In this document: positions 16,471-26,200 of the stretch, in pieces
How the letters are laid out: each line of letters begins with the position of its first letter
Position numbering within the stretch: position 1 is the stretch's first letter
Origin: Martinezella lusitana
GTDB taxonomy: Bacteria > Pseudomonadota > Alphaproteobacteria > Rhizobiales > Rhizobiaceae
Assembly (NCBI RefSeq): GCF_016901135.1
Contig: NZ_JAFEVL010000045.1
Span: forward strand, 62,001 to 126,000
Length of the DNA: 64,000 nucleotides
Direction of reading: 5' to 3'
Position numbers and translations under genes: made by a program
The notes under the pieces: model-generated
Told to the model about the DNA's origin: nothing
The model's database searches: none
Seen by the model: only the letters and a program-made list of their open reading frames with translations

Positions 16471-17715
16471 ATGTCAGTTCTGCTCAACCATAAACAGCCG
16501 CTTGTGCTTGCACTTCCGAATATCGCCCAACGTTTGGATCAGCCACCGGCGCCGGAACAGGCCACGACCGTCAGGACCCAGAGGCTGAAGACCTGGGACC
16601 TGGCATCGATGTTCCATTGCTCGATCGTCGGAACCTGCCTGACGACTTCAGAGTTGCGACAGGTCCTTGCCAAGGTCAGCGATATCGATGCCAAGATGGC
16701 AACGGATCACGCCTTGCACAGCCGCGGCGTCAGGGCCGCCGGTCAACGCGATATCGCCGGCAAGCTGCTGAACAAGGCGCTCGACCGTCGTCATGAACGC
16801 ATTCTGAAGCAGTTCTCGAAGCTCTCGACGCTGTCCGAGATCAGGGCGCAATGGAATATCGCCGTCGACGAAGGGGATATATCCGGAGCCTATTGGGCCG
16901 TCATGAGCCATCCGCTCAGCGATCGGCCCTTGGTGCAGGATGTGTTCGGCGAAGTGCATATGCTCTCGCATCTGGTCGGCAGTTCCAGCCGGCTCGACCT
17001 GGCGCGCCTGCGCAAGCTGCAGCTGGATGTCGAGGCCAAGGACGACAAGATCGCCCGCCAGGAGGCGCGGCTTAACGCGGCCGCCAGTGATCATGCGCTT
17101 TTGCAGAGACGTGTCGATGAGCTGGAGGCAAGCCTGCTGCGAAAGCAGGCCGTCGCCGTCGAGCCCGGGCCGGTGAGCGCAGACCAGCGGCAGGAGGCAA
17201 GATTGCTGCAAAGGCTGCAAGCGGCCGACCAGCGCGCGGAAGAGTATGAGGGACGTCTGGTCGCACTGGAAGCGAAGCTTGCCGATGCCGAGCGGCGGGC
17301 CAGCACTCTCGCCGAGGAAAACAGCGCCCTGCAACGCGAGCTGGATCTGCTTGAGGCGGCAGTGACCATGACGGATACGACCGGTGCCAAGACCGTGCAT
17401 TCGGGTGAGCCTCAAACGCTCCTTTATGTCGGCGGTCGTCCAAACCTGTTCGACCGGCTGCGCAAACTGGCCGACGATCGGAACATAGAGCTTCTGCTGC
17501 ATGATGGCGGCGTTGAAGACAATCTCTCGCTGCTGCCGGCAATGGTCGGTCGGGTATCACGGGCTATTTTCCCGGTCGACTGCATCAGCCATTCGGCCGC
17601 TGATATGGTCAAGCGCCTGTGCCGCGAGAACGGCAAGCCTTATCTGCCTGTCCGCTCGGCAAGCCTGGCCAGCTTCGCAGCCGCGATCGGGCAGCCTTTG
17701 GCCGCGGCGGAATGA
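16471..17715 (+). CDS. DUF2325 domain-containing protein
   Basis: A protein of 414 residues. The C-terminal 100 residues (TLLYVGGRPNLFDRLRKLAD onward, with the FPVDCISHSAADMVKRLC segment) match DUF2325. The middle (about 180-300) is rich in Glu, Ala, Leu and Arg with heptad-like spacing and is probably a coiled coil. The function is unknown; in rhizobia such proteins are usually cytoplasmic. No good ribosome-binding site is visible because a large inverted repeat occupies the leader. Confidence 0.82.
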   Translation: MSVLLNHKQPLVLALPNIAQRLDQPPAPEQATTVRTQRLKTWDLASMFHCSIVGTCLTTSELRQVLAKVSDIDAKMATDHALHSRGVRAAGQRDIAGKLLNKALDRRHERILKQFSKLSTLSEIRAQWNIAVDEGDISGAYWAVMSHPLSDRPLVQDVFGEVHMLSHLVGSSSRLDLARLRKLQLDVEAKDDKIARQEARLNAAASDHALLQRRVDELEASLLRKQAVAVEPGPVSADQRQEARLLQRLQAADQRAEEYEGRLVALEAKLADAERRASTLAEENSALQRELDLLEAAVTMTDTTGAKTVHSGEPQTLLYVGGRPNLFDRLRKLADDRNIELLLHDGGVEDNLSLLPAMVGRVSRAIFPVDCISHSAADMVKRLCRENGKPYLPVRSASLASFAAAIGQPLAAAE

Positions 17716-17752
17716 CGATCGATCACGTTTCGGTGTTTGCACCGGCATGCGT

Positions 17753-17780
17753 GTAACAAGATCGCATCCGCTCTCGTAAT
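17753..17780 (+). promoter_or_regulatory. candidate ECF sigma-factor promoter for msrB-dipZ
   Basis: GTAACA (17753-17758), a 16-base spacer and CGTAAT (17775-17780) resemble the GTAACC-N16-CGAA promoters used by Caulobacter SigF-type ECF factors, which control methionine sulfoxide reductase genes in alphaproteobacteria. The match is imperfect in both boxes, and no ECF factor gene is in the window. A nested hairpin (TGGGCGG 17815-17821 with CCGCCCA 17852-17858) follows in the leader. Confidence 0.35.
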
Positions 17781-17872
17781 CCATAACGACGGGACGTGCA
17801 TGGCGCCGGAAAGATGGGCGGCTTTAGGCGTCCTGCGGGCAGGCGGCCTATCCGCCCAGGGAGAAGAGTGCG

Positions 17873-18361
17873 ATGCTGAACAGACGATTGTTGCTTCTTG
17901 CCGCTGCTCTTGGTGGCATCGGTTTGCGATTGGGTGCCGGCACAACGACGGCCAAGGCTGCCGAGAGTTTCGCCGTCACCCATAGTGATGAGGAATGGCA
18001 GAAGATCCTGACTCCAGACCAATATGCCATGCTGAGAGAAGAAGGGACCGAGCGTCCGTTCACGAGCGAGCTGCTGAACGAGCACGGCAAAGGAAATTTC
18101 GCCTGTGCGGGCTGCGAGCAGGACGCGTTCTCGTCGGCCACGAAGTTCGATAGCGGTACGGGCTGGCCGAGCTTCTGGGCGCCGCTCGATGGTGCCGTGA
18201 CAACGTCGCGCGACACATCCTTCGGCATGGTGCGCAACGAAGTGCATTGCAGCCGCTGCGGCGGTCATCTCGGACATGTCTTCGACGACGGGCCGAAGCC
18301 CACGGGCCTGCGATACTGCATGAATGGCGTGGCCATGAAATTTCATAGGGCTGCGGCCTGA
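17873..18361 (+). CDS. msrB: peptide-methionine (R)-S-oxide reductase, exported
   Basis: A protein of 162 residues that reduces methionine-R-sulfoxide in damaged proteins. The zinc site is Cys78/Cys81 (FACAGC) and Cys126/Cys129 (HCSRCGG), and the catalytic cysteine is Cys149 in RYCMNG. The fold motif FDSGTGWPSF is intact. Residues 1-30 form an N-terminal signal with two arginines (MLNRRLLLLA) and an AKA-A cleavage site, so it probably acts in the periplasm, by the Tat or Sec route. The gene for its likely electron supplier, DipZ, follows after 18 bases. Confidence 0.93.
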   Translation: MLNRRLLLLAAALGGIGLRLGAGTTTAKAAESFAVTHSDEEWQKILTPDQYAMLREEGTERPFTSELLNEHGKGNFACAGCEQDAFSSATKFDSGTGWPSFWAPLDGAVTTSRDTSFGMVRNEVHCSRCGGHLGHVFDDGPKPTGLRYCMNGVAMKFHRAAA

Positions 18362-18379
18362 ACGATCAGAGATAGACCA

Positions 18380-20227
18380 ATGATCCTGTTTATCCTAGCC
18401 TATCTCGGCGGCGTGCTGACGATCGTCAGCCCCTGCATCCTGCCGGTGCTGCCATTCGTCTTCGCGCGGGCGGGCCAGCCCTTCCTGCGCAGCACGCTGC
18501 CCATGCTGATCGGCATGGCGGCGACGTTCGCGGCTGTGGCGACGCTCGCCGCACTCGGTGGCGGCTGGGCGGTCGAGGCCAACGAATATGGGCGTTATGC
18601 GGCGCTGGTGCTGCTTGCGGCCTTCGGTATCATCCTTCTCTTCCCGGCGCTTTCGGACTATCTGACACGTCCATTGGTCTCTCTCGGCGCGCGCCTGTCG
18701 CAGTCAGCCGATCGTTCAAGCCGGGGCGGCGGATCGGCGGTTGCTGCCTCGTTGCTGCTCGGTGTCGCCACAGGGCTTTTGTGGGCTCCCTGCGCGGGGC
18801 CGGTTCTCGGCCTCATCCTGACGGGCGCTGCCCTGCAGGGGGCAAGTGTCGGCACGACATTGCTACTGCTCGCCTATGCCTTGGGCGCGGCGACGTCGCT
18901 TGCGCTCCTCATCGGCGGACGCGTCTATCAGGCCATGAAGCGATCGCTTGGCGTTGGCGAATGGCTGCGCCGCGGCGTTGGGATCGCCGTGCTGGTCGCA
19001 GTCGTTGCGATTGCATTGGGGCTTGATACGGGCCTGTTGACGCAGGCTTCGCTCGCCAGCACCGCCTCGCTGGAGCAGGGTTTGGTCGATCGCTTCCACC
19101 CGCTGAACCAAAACAAGCCGTCGTCCGTCGTCATGAACAAGGATGGCGGCGCGATGATGAGCGCTACCAACCAGATGATGATGAGCGGCAAGCCCGATGC
19201 GACGGCCGGGGCCGGCACCATGTCTATGGCAATGACGCCGAAGCCTACCGCGGAGCAACTGCCCGTCGAAGGTCATGTTCCGTCGCTCGATGGCGCGGTG
19301 CAATGGCTCAACTCCGAGCCGCTGACGGCGGCTGGATTGAAGGGCAAGGTCGTCCTGGTCGATTTTTGGACCTATTCCTGCATCAATTGCCTGCGCGCCA
19401 TTCCTTACGTCGAAGCCTGGGCGCAGAAATACAAGGATCAGGGCCTCGTCGTCATCGGCGTGCATGCGCCCGAATTCGCCTTCGAGAAGAATGTCGACAA
19501 CGTGAAGAAAGCGATTGCGGATATCGGCATCACCTACCCGGTCGCCATCGACAACAATTATGCGATCTGGCGCGCCTTCGATAATGAGTATTGGCCGGCG
19601 CATTACTTCATCGATGCGCAGGGCCAGGTACGCCATCATCATTTCGGCGAGGGCGATTATGATCAGTCCGAGCGGGTGATCCAGCAGCTGCTTGCCGAAG
19701 CCGGCAATACCAATGTTTCCAACGATATCGTCGCCGTAAAGGCGACGGGTGCCGAGGCTGCCGCCTCCAACGAGGCCGATGTCCAGTCGCCGGAAACCTA
19801 TGTCGGCTACATGCGCTCGCAGAACTTCGTCGATGATGCCGGCACGGTGAACGATGCCGCTCATGACTATGCCGCGGCAACCCCGAAGCTTAACGAGTGG
19901 AGTCTTGCCGGCAACTGGACCGTCGGCCCGCAGGAGGCGACCTCGAACAGCGCCGACAGCCACCTCTATTATCGTTTCCATGCCCGCGACCTGCATCTCG
20001 TGCTCGGACCGTCGGCCGATGGAAAGCCGGTGCGTTTCCAGATCGTGGTCGATGGGAAGCCGCCCGGTGAGGGACATGGCGTGGATACGGATGCAAACGG
20101 CAATGGCGTGGTGACCGGGCAAAGGCTATATCAGCTTGTGCGGGCGAGCGGCCCTGTCTCGGATCACACCTTCGAGATCAAATTCCTCGATCCGGGTGCC
20201 CAAGCCTACGCCTTCACCTTCGGCTGA
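18380..20227 (+). CDS. dipZ: DipZ-type thiol:disulfide transport protein (CcdA plus thioredoxin domain)
   Basis: A fusion protein of 615 residues. Residues 1-220 are a CcdA-like membrane domain with redox cysteines in SPCILPVLP (Cys19) and WAPCAGPVLG (Cys138). Residues about 300-450 are a periplasmic TlpA/thioredoxin-like domain with the CINC active site (Cys334/Cys337). The C-terminal 130 residues look like the beta-rich domain of DipZ proteins. It should carry electrons from cytoplasmic thioredoxin to periplasmic partners, here most probably MsrB. The linker at about 252-286 is unusually rich in methionine (nine Met in 35 residues). Confidence 0.92.
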   Translation: MILFILAYLGGVLTIVSPCILPVLPFVFARAGQPFLRSTLPMLIGMAATFAAVATLAALGGGWAVEANEYGRYAALVLLAAFGIILLFPALSDYLTRPLVSLGARLSQSADRSSRGGGSAVAASLLLGVATGLLWAPCAGPVLGLILTGAALQGASVGTTLLLLAYALGAATSLALLIGGRVYQAMKRSLGVGEWLRRGVGIAVLVAVVAIALGLDTGLLTQASLASTASLEQGLVDRFHPLNQNKPSSVVMNKDGGAMMSATNQMMMSGKPDATAGAGTMSMAMTPKPTAEQLPVEGHVPSLDGAVQWLNSEPLTAAGLKGKVVLVDFWTYSCINCLRAIPYVEAWAQKYKDQGLVVIGVHAPEFAFEKNVDNVKKAIADIGITYPVAIDNNYAIWRAFDNEYWPAHYFIDAQGQVRHHHFGEGDYDQSERVIQQLLAEAGNTNVSNDIVAVKATGAEAAASNEADVQSPETYVGYMRSQNFVDDAGTVNDAAHDYAAATPKLNEWSLAGNWTVGPQEATSNSADSHLYYRFHARDLHLVLGPSADGKPVRFQIVVDGKPPGEGHGVDTDANGNGVVTGQRLYQLVRASGPVSDHTFEIKFLDPGAQAYAFTFG

Positions 20228-20236
20228 CAGGAGCAG

Positions 20237-20656
20237 TCAGCCGCCGGCGGATGCCGTCTGCTGGCGGTGAAACGGTAGGATATGGTGCTCGGTCAGCGGT
20301 GCCATGGGCAGGTCACCGGGATCAACCGGCGATACCCAGCGGATCTCTTCGATCTCCGCCGTCGCTATGATGGCGGCGTCTCCGACATGCAGCCGGAATA
20401 GGTCGGCGATGACGACATGTTCCGGTTCGTTGGCGGCCGGGGCTTGGAATTGGCCGAGAAATGCCAACTCGCGGATATCAGCGACAAGACGCAATTCTTC
20501 GAAGAGTTCTCTGACGAGAGCCTTCTCGGAGGTCTCCTGCGGCTCTATCTTGCCGCCCGGTTGCATGAAGGCGGTGGTGCCACGCTTGCGCACGAGCAGC
20601 GCGTCGCCATTCTCACGCAGCACGAGGGCTGCGGCTATCCGGATCGTTTTCAGCAT
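20237..20656 (-). CDS. Nudix hydrolase
   Basis: A protein of 139 residues that should cleave a nucleoside diphosphate linked to another group. The Nudix box GX5EX7REUXEEXGU can be followed from GGKIEPQE through RELFEELRLV at about residues 32-56, with Leu in place of the usual last Gly. The substrate is unknown; the family includes oxidised-nucleotide sanitising enzymes, which would fit the neighbouring MsrB/DipZ, but that is inference. It converges with dipZ, with a gap of nine bases. Confidence 0.88.
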   Translation of the reverse strand: MLKTIRIAAALVLRENGDALLVRKRGTTAFMQPGGKIEPQETSEKALVRELFEELRLVADIRELAFLGQFQAPAANEPEHVVIADLFRLHVGDAAIIATAEIEEIRWVSPVDPGDLPMAPLTEHHILPFHRQQTASAGG

Positions 20657-20708
20657 ATGCCGATCTGACCGGATTCGCCGTCAGATTTCAACGTCGAGCG
20701 AAGATCGC

Positions 20709-21287
20709 TCACAATGTTCTGGGTCCATCCTTCGGTGAGGCTCGGAACGCCCACGACGCGATCGCATCGTTTGCCCGTCCGCCCGCAATATCGAACTCGT
20801 TGATCATCAGGCTCGATTGGATGGTGGCATTGCGTGCCTGAGCCGCGAAATTGGTTTCATAATGTGAAGGAGTGAGCGCGTAAGTGGAGAATAGGCCCAC
20901 TCTTCGACCGGCGAAGTTCACCCGTTCGAGAAAGCTCATCACGGGTGCTGAGACAGTATTCCACCACACCGGGCCTCCGACCAGGATCAGGTCGTAGTCC
21001 GACATGTCGGGAGGATCGGCGCGCAGTGGGGGGAATTCACCGGTTTCCAGCTCGTATTTCGATTGTTCCGCCATCCGCCGGATATCGAGGGGGTAGGGAT
21101 CCGCCATTTTGATCTCCAAGAGCTCTCCGCCAACAAGCGCGCTGACCCTTTCGGCAACGGACTTCGTGTTGCCCGTATAGGAATAGTAAGCGACCAGAAC
21201 CCTTCGCCGCTCTACGGCGAAGGCCCAATGAGGGGCGGTCGCTACGGCCATCATCGACGTGAGCACGGTGCGGCGGGAAAGTTGCAT
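20709..21287 (-). CDS. flavodoxin-family protein with a Tat-type signal
   Basis: A protein of about 192 residues. The FMN phosphate loop is YYSYTGNTKSVAE near residue 32, and the flavin-ring region is VGGPVWWNTVSAPVMSFLE. Residues 1-20 form an exported-protein signal starting MQLSRRTVLTSMM, with the twin arginines of the Tat pathway, as expected for a folded FMN protein that acts outside the cytoplasm. ATG 21287 has AGAGGA upstream; ATG 21311 is an alternative start. Periplasmic flavodoxins are uncommon, and the redox partner is not evident here. Confidence 0.85.
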   Translation of the reverse strand: MQLSRRTVLTSMMAVATAPHWAFAVERRRVLVAYYSYTGNTKSVAERVSALVGGELLEIKMADPYPLDIRRMAEQSKYELETGEFPPLRADPPDMSDYDLILVGGPVWWNTVSAPVMSFLERVNFAGRRVGLFSTYALTPSHYETNFAAQARNATIQSSLMINEFDIAGGRANDAIASWAFRASPKDGPRTL

Positions 21288-21329
21288 ATGCTTGCGTCCT
21301 CTCATCTTCATCGGCGCTTCGTCGATAAC

Positions 21330-21593
21330 CTATCGATGCGATGCAGGCGAATTGCCAATCGATGCCGTCATTCGTGGGGTCGACGGACTGTGGTGTGACG
21401 AAATCTGCATCGCCTCGTCGAGGCGCTCTGCTAGAATCGTAGGGTCGTTTTCTCCTTCGTCAGCAAATCTCATCAGCTCCCGCGCGGCGATGATCGCCGG
21501 CCGGTCAGAAAATTTGAGATCGTGACGAGAGCAGAAGGCTTCGAGCACTTGGCGCAGTGTTGCGATTTGCGATAGCTCAATGGCCAATTCCAT
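21330..21593 (-). CDS. small conserved-looking protein of unknown function
   Basis: A protein of 87 residues. The first 65 are regular and probably helical (IELSQIATLRQVLEAFCSRH; ERLDEAM), while the last 20 are low-complexity. I do not recognise a named domain, but the composition is that of a real rhizobial small protein. ATG 21593 is directly preceded by GGAGG, somewhat close at two bases. The longer open frame to 21818 has a composition unlike protein and is not supported. Confidence 0.55.
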   Translation of the reverse strand: MELAIELSQIATLRQVLEAFCSRHDLKFSDRPAIIAARELMRFADEGENDPTILAERLDEAMQISSHHSPSTPRMTASIGNSPASHR

Positions 21594-21843
21594 ATCCTCC
21601 TGTTGGGTTCGACATTGCCGACAGGGCAAGTGAACTTCGAGCAGGAAGATAGGCCGAACATGTCGCAGCTTTGTGCCGAAGATGTAGACGCATGTCGCCG
21701 AGGATGGCGCGGGCAGGAAGGCAGGCTCGCCATCGCGATGTCCGGCCGATGGCGGCTTCAAGCCACCGTCTTTACAAGGCCCAGACCCACTTTGACCACT
21801 ATCGCCTCTGCGTAACACGCCTGCTGCATCGCAGCATGGGGCA

Positions 21844-21863
21844 GCCTATCGGTTGCGATAGGC
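21844..21863. repeat. hairpin upstream of the RND operon
   Basis: GCCTATCG and CGATAGGC pair perfectly over 8 bp with a GTTG loop, about 140 bases before the adaptor gene. It could be an operator for an unlinked regulator or a leader structure. The rest of the 410-base interval 21594-22003 shows nothing recognisable. Confidence 0.4.
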
Positions 21864-22003
21864 ATGCGACAGCTTGTTACAAATTTACCCGTGCTCGGCA
21901 CATCCTTGCGACAGCTCCCGTGTAGCTTGCCAGCTCCAAAGACCCCCAGACGCCATCAACTATCGCCGACCGCTATCTTCTTTCATCTAATACGGAGTTC
22001 CAT

Positions 22004-23215
22004 ATGCGCATGCTATTCGTCCGCTTGGCTGCGTCCTGCATAAGCGCCTTGAGCCTGGCCGCGTGCGAACAGAGCGGGGCTTCCGCCCCGCAGGCGCCAC
22101 CGCCGCCAACCGTCGGCTTTGTCACGATCGCCCCGGAAACTTTGCCGATGACCACCGAGCTTCCCGGCCGGGTTGCGGCGACGAGGGTGGCCGAGGTGCG
22201 GCCACGTGTTTCGGGCATCGTCACCGAACAGGTCTTCCAGCAGGGCGCGACGGTGAGGCAGGGGGACGTACTCTATAGAATCGACCCGGCGCCCTTCCAA
22301 GCACAGGTCGACAGCGTCGAAGCCACCCTGCGCAGAGCCCGGGCGGCGCAACTGGATGCGAGGCAGATAGCCGAACGGCAGGATCAACTTCGCAAATCGA
22401 ATGTCACCACGCGGCAGGATTATGAATCCGCCGTTGCGAGGCTCGCGCAGGCGGATGCAGATGTCGCCGTCGCCGAAGCGGGCGTTGTTTCGGCGAAACT
22501 CAATCTGCAATATTCCAACGTCACGGCACCGATTTCCGGCCGTATCGGGCGCGCCCTGATCACCGAAGGGGCGCTTGTCTCGGCCAATGGTTCCGAGAAC
22601 CTGGCGACGATCCAGCAACTCGATCCGATCTATGCCGACTTTACCCAACCCGCCGCCGATCTCATCCGGCTTCGCAAGGCGCTCGCGGATGGCAGCCTGA
22701 CCACGAGCGTGAACGAGGCTCGGGTCGGGCTACGCCTCGACGACGGGACGGAATACCGGCATCCCGGACGGCTTCTGTTTTCGGAAGCAGCTGTCGACGC
22801 GACCACCGGCCAAGTCACCCTTCGGGGTGAGTTTCCTAATCCCGACGGCGAGCTGCTGCCCGGCATGTATGTCCGCGTCGAAGTCGAGCAGGGGGTCCGG
22901 AATGCAAGCCTGGCGGTTCCGCAACAGGCGGTGCAAAGGGATGCTACAGGCCAGGCAAGCCTCCTCGTCGTTACCAAAGACAACAAGATCGAGCAGCGCA
23001 GCGTGGTGGTCGGAAGATCGGCAGGCCAGCGCTGGATCATAGAACAGGGTGTTCAAGCCGGGGAACGTGTCGTCGTCGATGGCTTCCAGCGGGCGCGCGC
23101 CGGCGCGACGGTGGCGCCGCAACCCTGGACCGATCCCGCCATCGCCGCCGCCAAGCCAGCTGAAGAGACGGCCGAGCGCGCCCGCGCACAAGCCGATCTG
23201 CCCGTTCAACGATAA
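22004..23215 (+). CDS. RND efflux periplasmic adaptor (AcrA/MexA family lipoprotein)
   Basis: A protein of 403 residues. A lipoprotein signal ends in LSLAAC, with Cys21 as the lipidated residue. The order is hairpin and lipoyl halves with VRPRVSGIVTEQVFQQGATV and APISGRIGRALITEGALVSA, an alpha-helical hairpin between them, and beta-barrel and membrane-proximal domains after. It bridges the RND pump encoded nine bases downstream to an outer-membrane channel. No TolC-type gene is adjacent, so an unlinked channel must be used. Confidence 0.94.
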   Translation: MRMLFVRLAASCISALSLAACEQSGASAPQAPPPPTVGFVTIAPETLPMTTELPGRVAATRVAEVRPRVSGIVTEQVFQQGATVRQGDVLYRIDPAPFQAQVDSVEATLRRARAAQLDARQIAERQDQLRKSNVTTRQDYESAVARLAQADADVAVAEAGVVSAKLNLQYSNVTAPISGRIGRALITEGALVSANGSENLATIQQLDPIYADFTQPAADLIRLRKALADGSLTTSVNEARVGLRLDDGTEYRHPGRLLFSEAAVDATTGQVTLRGEFPNPDGELLPGMYVRVEVEQGVRNASLAVPQQAVQRDATGQASLLVVTKDNKIEQRSVVVGRSAGQRWIIEQGVQAGERVVVDGFQRARAGATVAPQPWTDPAIAAAKPAEETAERARAQADLPVQR

Positions 23216-23224
23216 GGTACCCCC

Positions 23225-26200
23225 ATGGCTAGTTTCTTCATCGAACGCCCGATCTTTGCCTGGGTCGTGGCCATCTTCATCACGCTTGCGGGCATTCTCA
23301 CATTGCCGTTGATGCCGATCGCACGATATCCGCAGGTCGCGCCGCCACAGATCACGGTTTCGACCAACTACCCTGGCGCCACGCCGGAGGATATCTATCA
23401 GTCGGTCACCCGCCCCATCGAGGAGGAACTGAACGGTGTTCCGGGGCTGCTCTATTTCGAATCCGTGTCGGAAGCATCCGGCCGCATTGCACTCACCGTC
23501 ACCTTCGAGACAGGAACCAACGTCGGCGAGGCGCAGGTCGAGGTCCAGAACCGCATTGCCCGCGTCGAGCCGCGCCTGCCGAGCGCAGTGACGCAGCAGG
23601 GCATACGCGTGGATCGGGCTGGAACGTCGTTCCTGATGATGGTCGTGCTCCGCTCGGAAGATGGCAGGACCGATGCGGTCGGCCTTGGGGATTATCTCAG
23701 CAGGAACGTCATTGGGGAATTGCGTCGGGTTCCGGGTGTCGGCAATGCTCAGCTCTTCGCCACGCAGCGCTCCATGCGCATCTGGATGGATCCGGACAAG
23801 ATGGTTGGCCTCAATCTGACCGCGACGGATATCACGAACGCGATCACGGCACAGAATGCCCAGGTCACGGCGGGGCGGATCGGCGCCAGCCCGAATGTGC
23901 CCGGCCAGCAGATATCGGCCATTGTCAACGTGCAGGGGCAGCTGCGGTCGCCGCAGGAGTTCGGCGACATCGTGCTTCGAGCGAATTCGGACGGCTCCGC
24001 GGTGCGGCTGCGCGACGTCGCGCGGGTCGAGGTAGGCGGAGAGAACTATAATTTCGCAAGCCGCCTCAACGGTCGGCCAAGCGCATCGGTCGGCATCCAG
24101 CTGACGCCGACCGGAAACGCGCTTGCGACAGCCGAGCAGGTCCGCGCGACCATGGAGGACCTTTCCCGCTACTTCCCGCCCGGTCTCGGCTACGAGGTGT
24201 CCTACGACACCACGCCCTTCGTCGAGGTCTCCATCGAAAAGGTCCTGCACACGCTGGTCGAGGCGATCGTTCTCGTCTTCATCGTCATGTTCCTGTTCCT
24301 GCAGAACATCCGCTACACCATCATCCCGACGCTCGTCGTTCCGGTAGCACTTCTCGGGGCATGCGCCGTCATGTATGCGGCCGGCTTCTCGATCAATGTT
24401 CTGACGATGTTCGCGATGGTGTTGGCGATCGGCATTCTGGTCGATGATGCGATCGTCGTCGTCGAGAATGTCGAGCGCATCATGGCAGAGGAAAAATTAT
24501 CGCCGAAGGAGGCGACGAAGAAGGCGATGTCGCAGATCACCGGGGCGATCATCGGCATCACCCTCGTCCTGACCGCGGTCTTCATCCCCATGGCATTCTT
24601 CCCGGGGGCGGTGGGGGTCATCTACCAGCAGTTCAGCCTGACGATGGTGGTCTCGATCCTGTTCTCGGGTCTGCTGGCGCTGACATTCACGCCTGCGCTC
24701 TGCGCATCCTTCCTGAAACCGGTCTCCCATGGGCACGAAAGCAAGAAGGTCTTTTTCGGCTGGTTCAACCGCGGCTTCGACGGCCTGACACGGCGATATT
24801 CGGCCGGCGTCGGCGCGACGATCAGGCGCGCTGGCCGTTTCATGCTCATCTACGTTGCCCTGCTCGGTGGGCTCGGATGGGCTTACCTGCAATTGCCGAG
24901 CTCGTTTCTGCCGAACGAGGACCAAGGTTATCTGATCGTCGATATGCAGACCCCCGCGGAGGCGAGCACCGACAGGACGCGCGAAGCCATCAGGCAGATG
25001 GAGGGTATTCTTGCCGAGGAGCCTGCCGTGAAGAATGTCGTCGCTGTCTCCGGCTTCTCCTATTCCGGCTCCGGACAAAATGCGGGCATTGCCTTCATCA
25101 CGCTGACGGACTGGAGCGAGCGCGGCCCGAGCGACTCCGCCACCGCAATCGCCGCTCGCGTGAATGCCAGATTCGCCGGAATCCGCGATGCATCGGCACG
25201 CGCGCTCTCGCCGCCGCCGATCCAGGGGCTCGGAAATTCGAACGGGTTTGCCTACCGCCTTCAGGATCGATCCGGGGCAGGGCAGGCGGCACTTGCGGCA
25301 GCCACGGCACAGTTGCTGGACGCGGCCCGGGCAAGCCCCGTGCTTGCCGGCGTGCGCGTCGAAGGCCTGCCGGCCGCGGCACAGATCAACCTCGTGATCG
25401 ACCGGGAGAAGGCGAATGCATTCGGGGTCAGCTTTAGCGACATCAACGCCACGCTTTCGGCAAACCTCGGATCGTCCTATGTCAACGACTACCCGAATGC
25501 CGGCCGAATGCAGCGTGTGACCGTCCAGGCGGCCGCAGCGCAGCGCATGCAGTCACAGGACCTGCTAACGCTGAACGTCCGCAACAGCCATGGCGGCATG
25601 GTGCCGCTATCAGCCTTCGCCTCGATCGACTGGATGAGAGGTCCATCCCAGGTCGTGGGCTATAATGGCTATCCCTCGATCCGTATCGGCGGGCAGTCGG
25701 CGGCCGGATATTCCTCGGGAGACGCCATCGCCGAAATGGAGCGGCTGTCACGGCAATTGCCTGATGGCTTCAGCTTCGAGTGGACTGGTCAATCCTTCCA
25801 GGAAATCAGGTCGGGATCGCAGGCGCCTTTCCTGATCGGCCTCAGCGTACTCTTCGTCTTTCTCCTGCTGGCGGCGCTCTATGAAAGCTGGACGATCCCG
25901 CTTTCGGTCATGCTCGTCGTGCCGCTCGGTGTATTGGGTTCCGTCTGCGCTGTCATGCTGCGCGGGCTGCCGAACGATATCTATTTCCTCGTCGGCCTGA
26001 TCGCCATCATCGGCCTTTCGGCGAAGAACGCCATCCTCATCGTCGAATTTGCCAAGGATCTCGTCGCCGAGGGGCGCTCGGTGCGGGAGGCTGCGATCGA
26101 AGCCGCGCGGATGCGATTCCGGCCGATCCTGATGACCTCGCTTGCCTTCACGCTCGGCGTCGTGCCGCTGGCGATTGCGACGGGCGCAAGTGCTGCGAGC

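Noticed and set aside
18863..20122. 419-codon open frame on the minus strand
   Set aside because: It is antisense to dipZ, which has intact domains and catalytic cysteines. The product has shadow-like composition (Arg/His/Asp-rich).
22730..24250. 506-codon open frame on the minus strand
   Set aside because: It is antisense to both RND genes. Length alone reflects codon bias on the coding strand.
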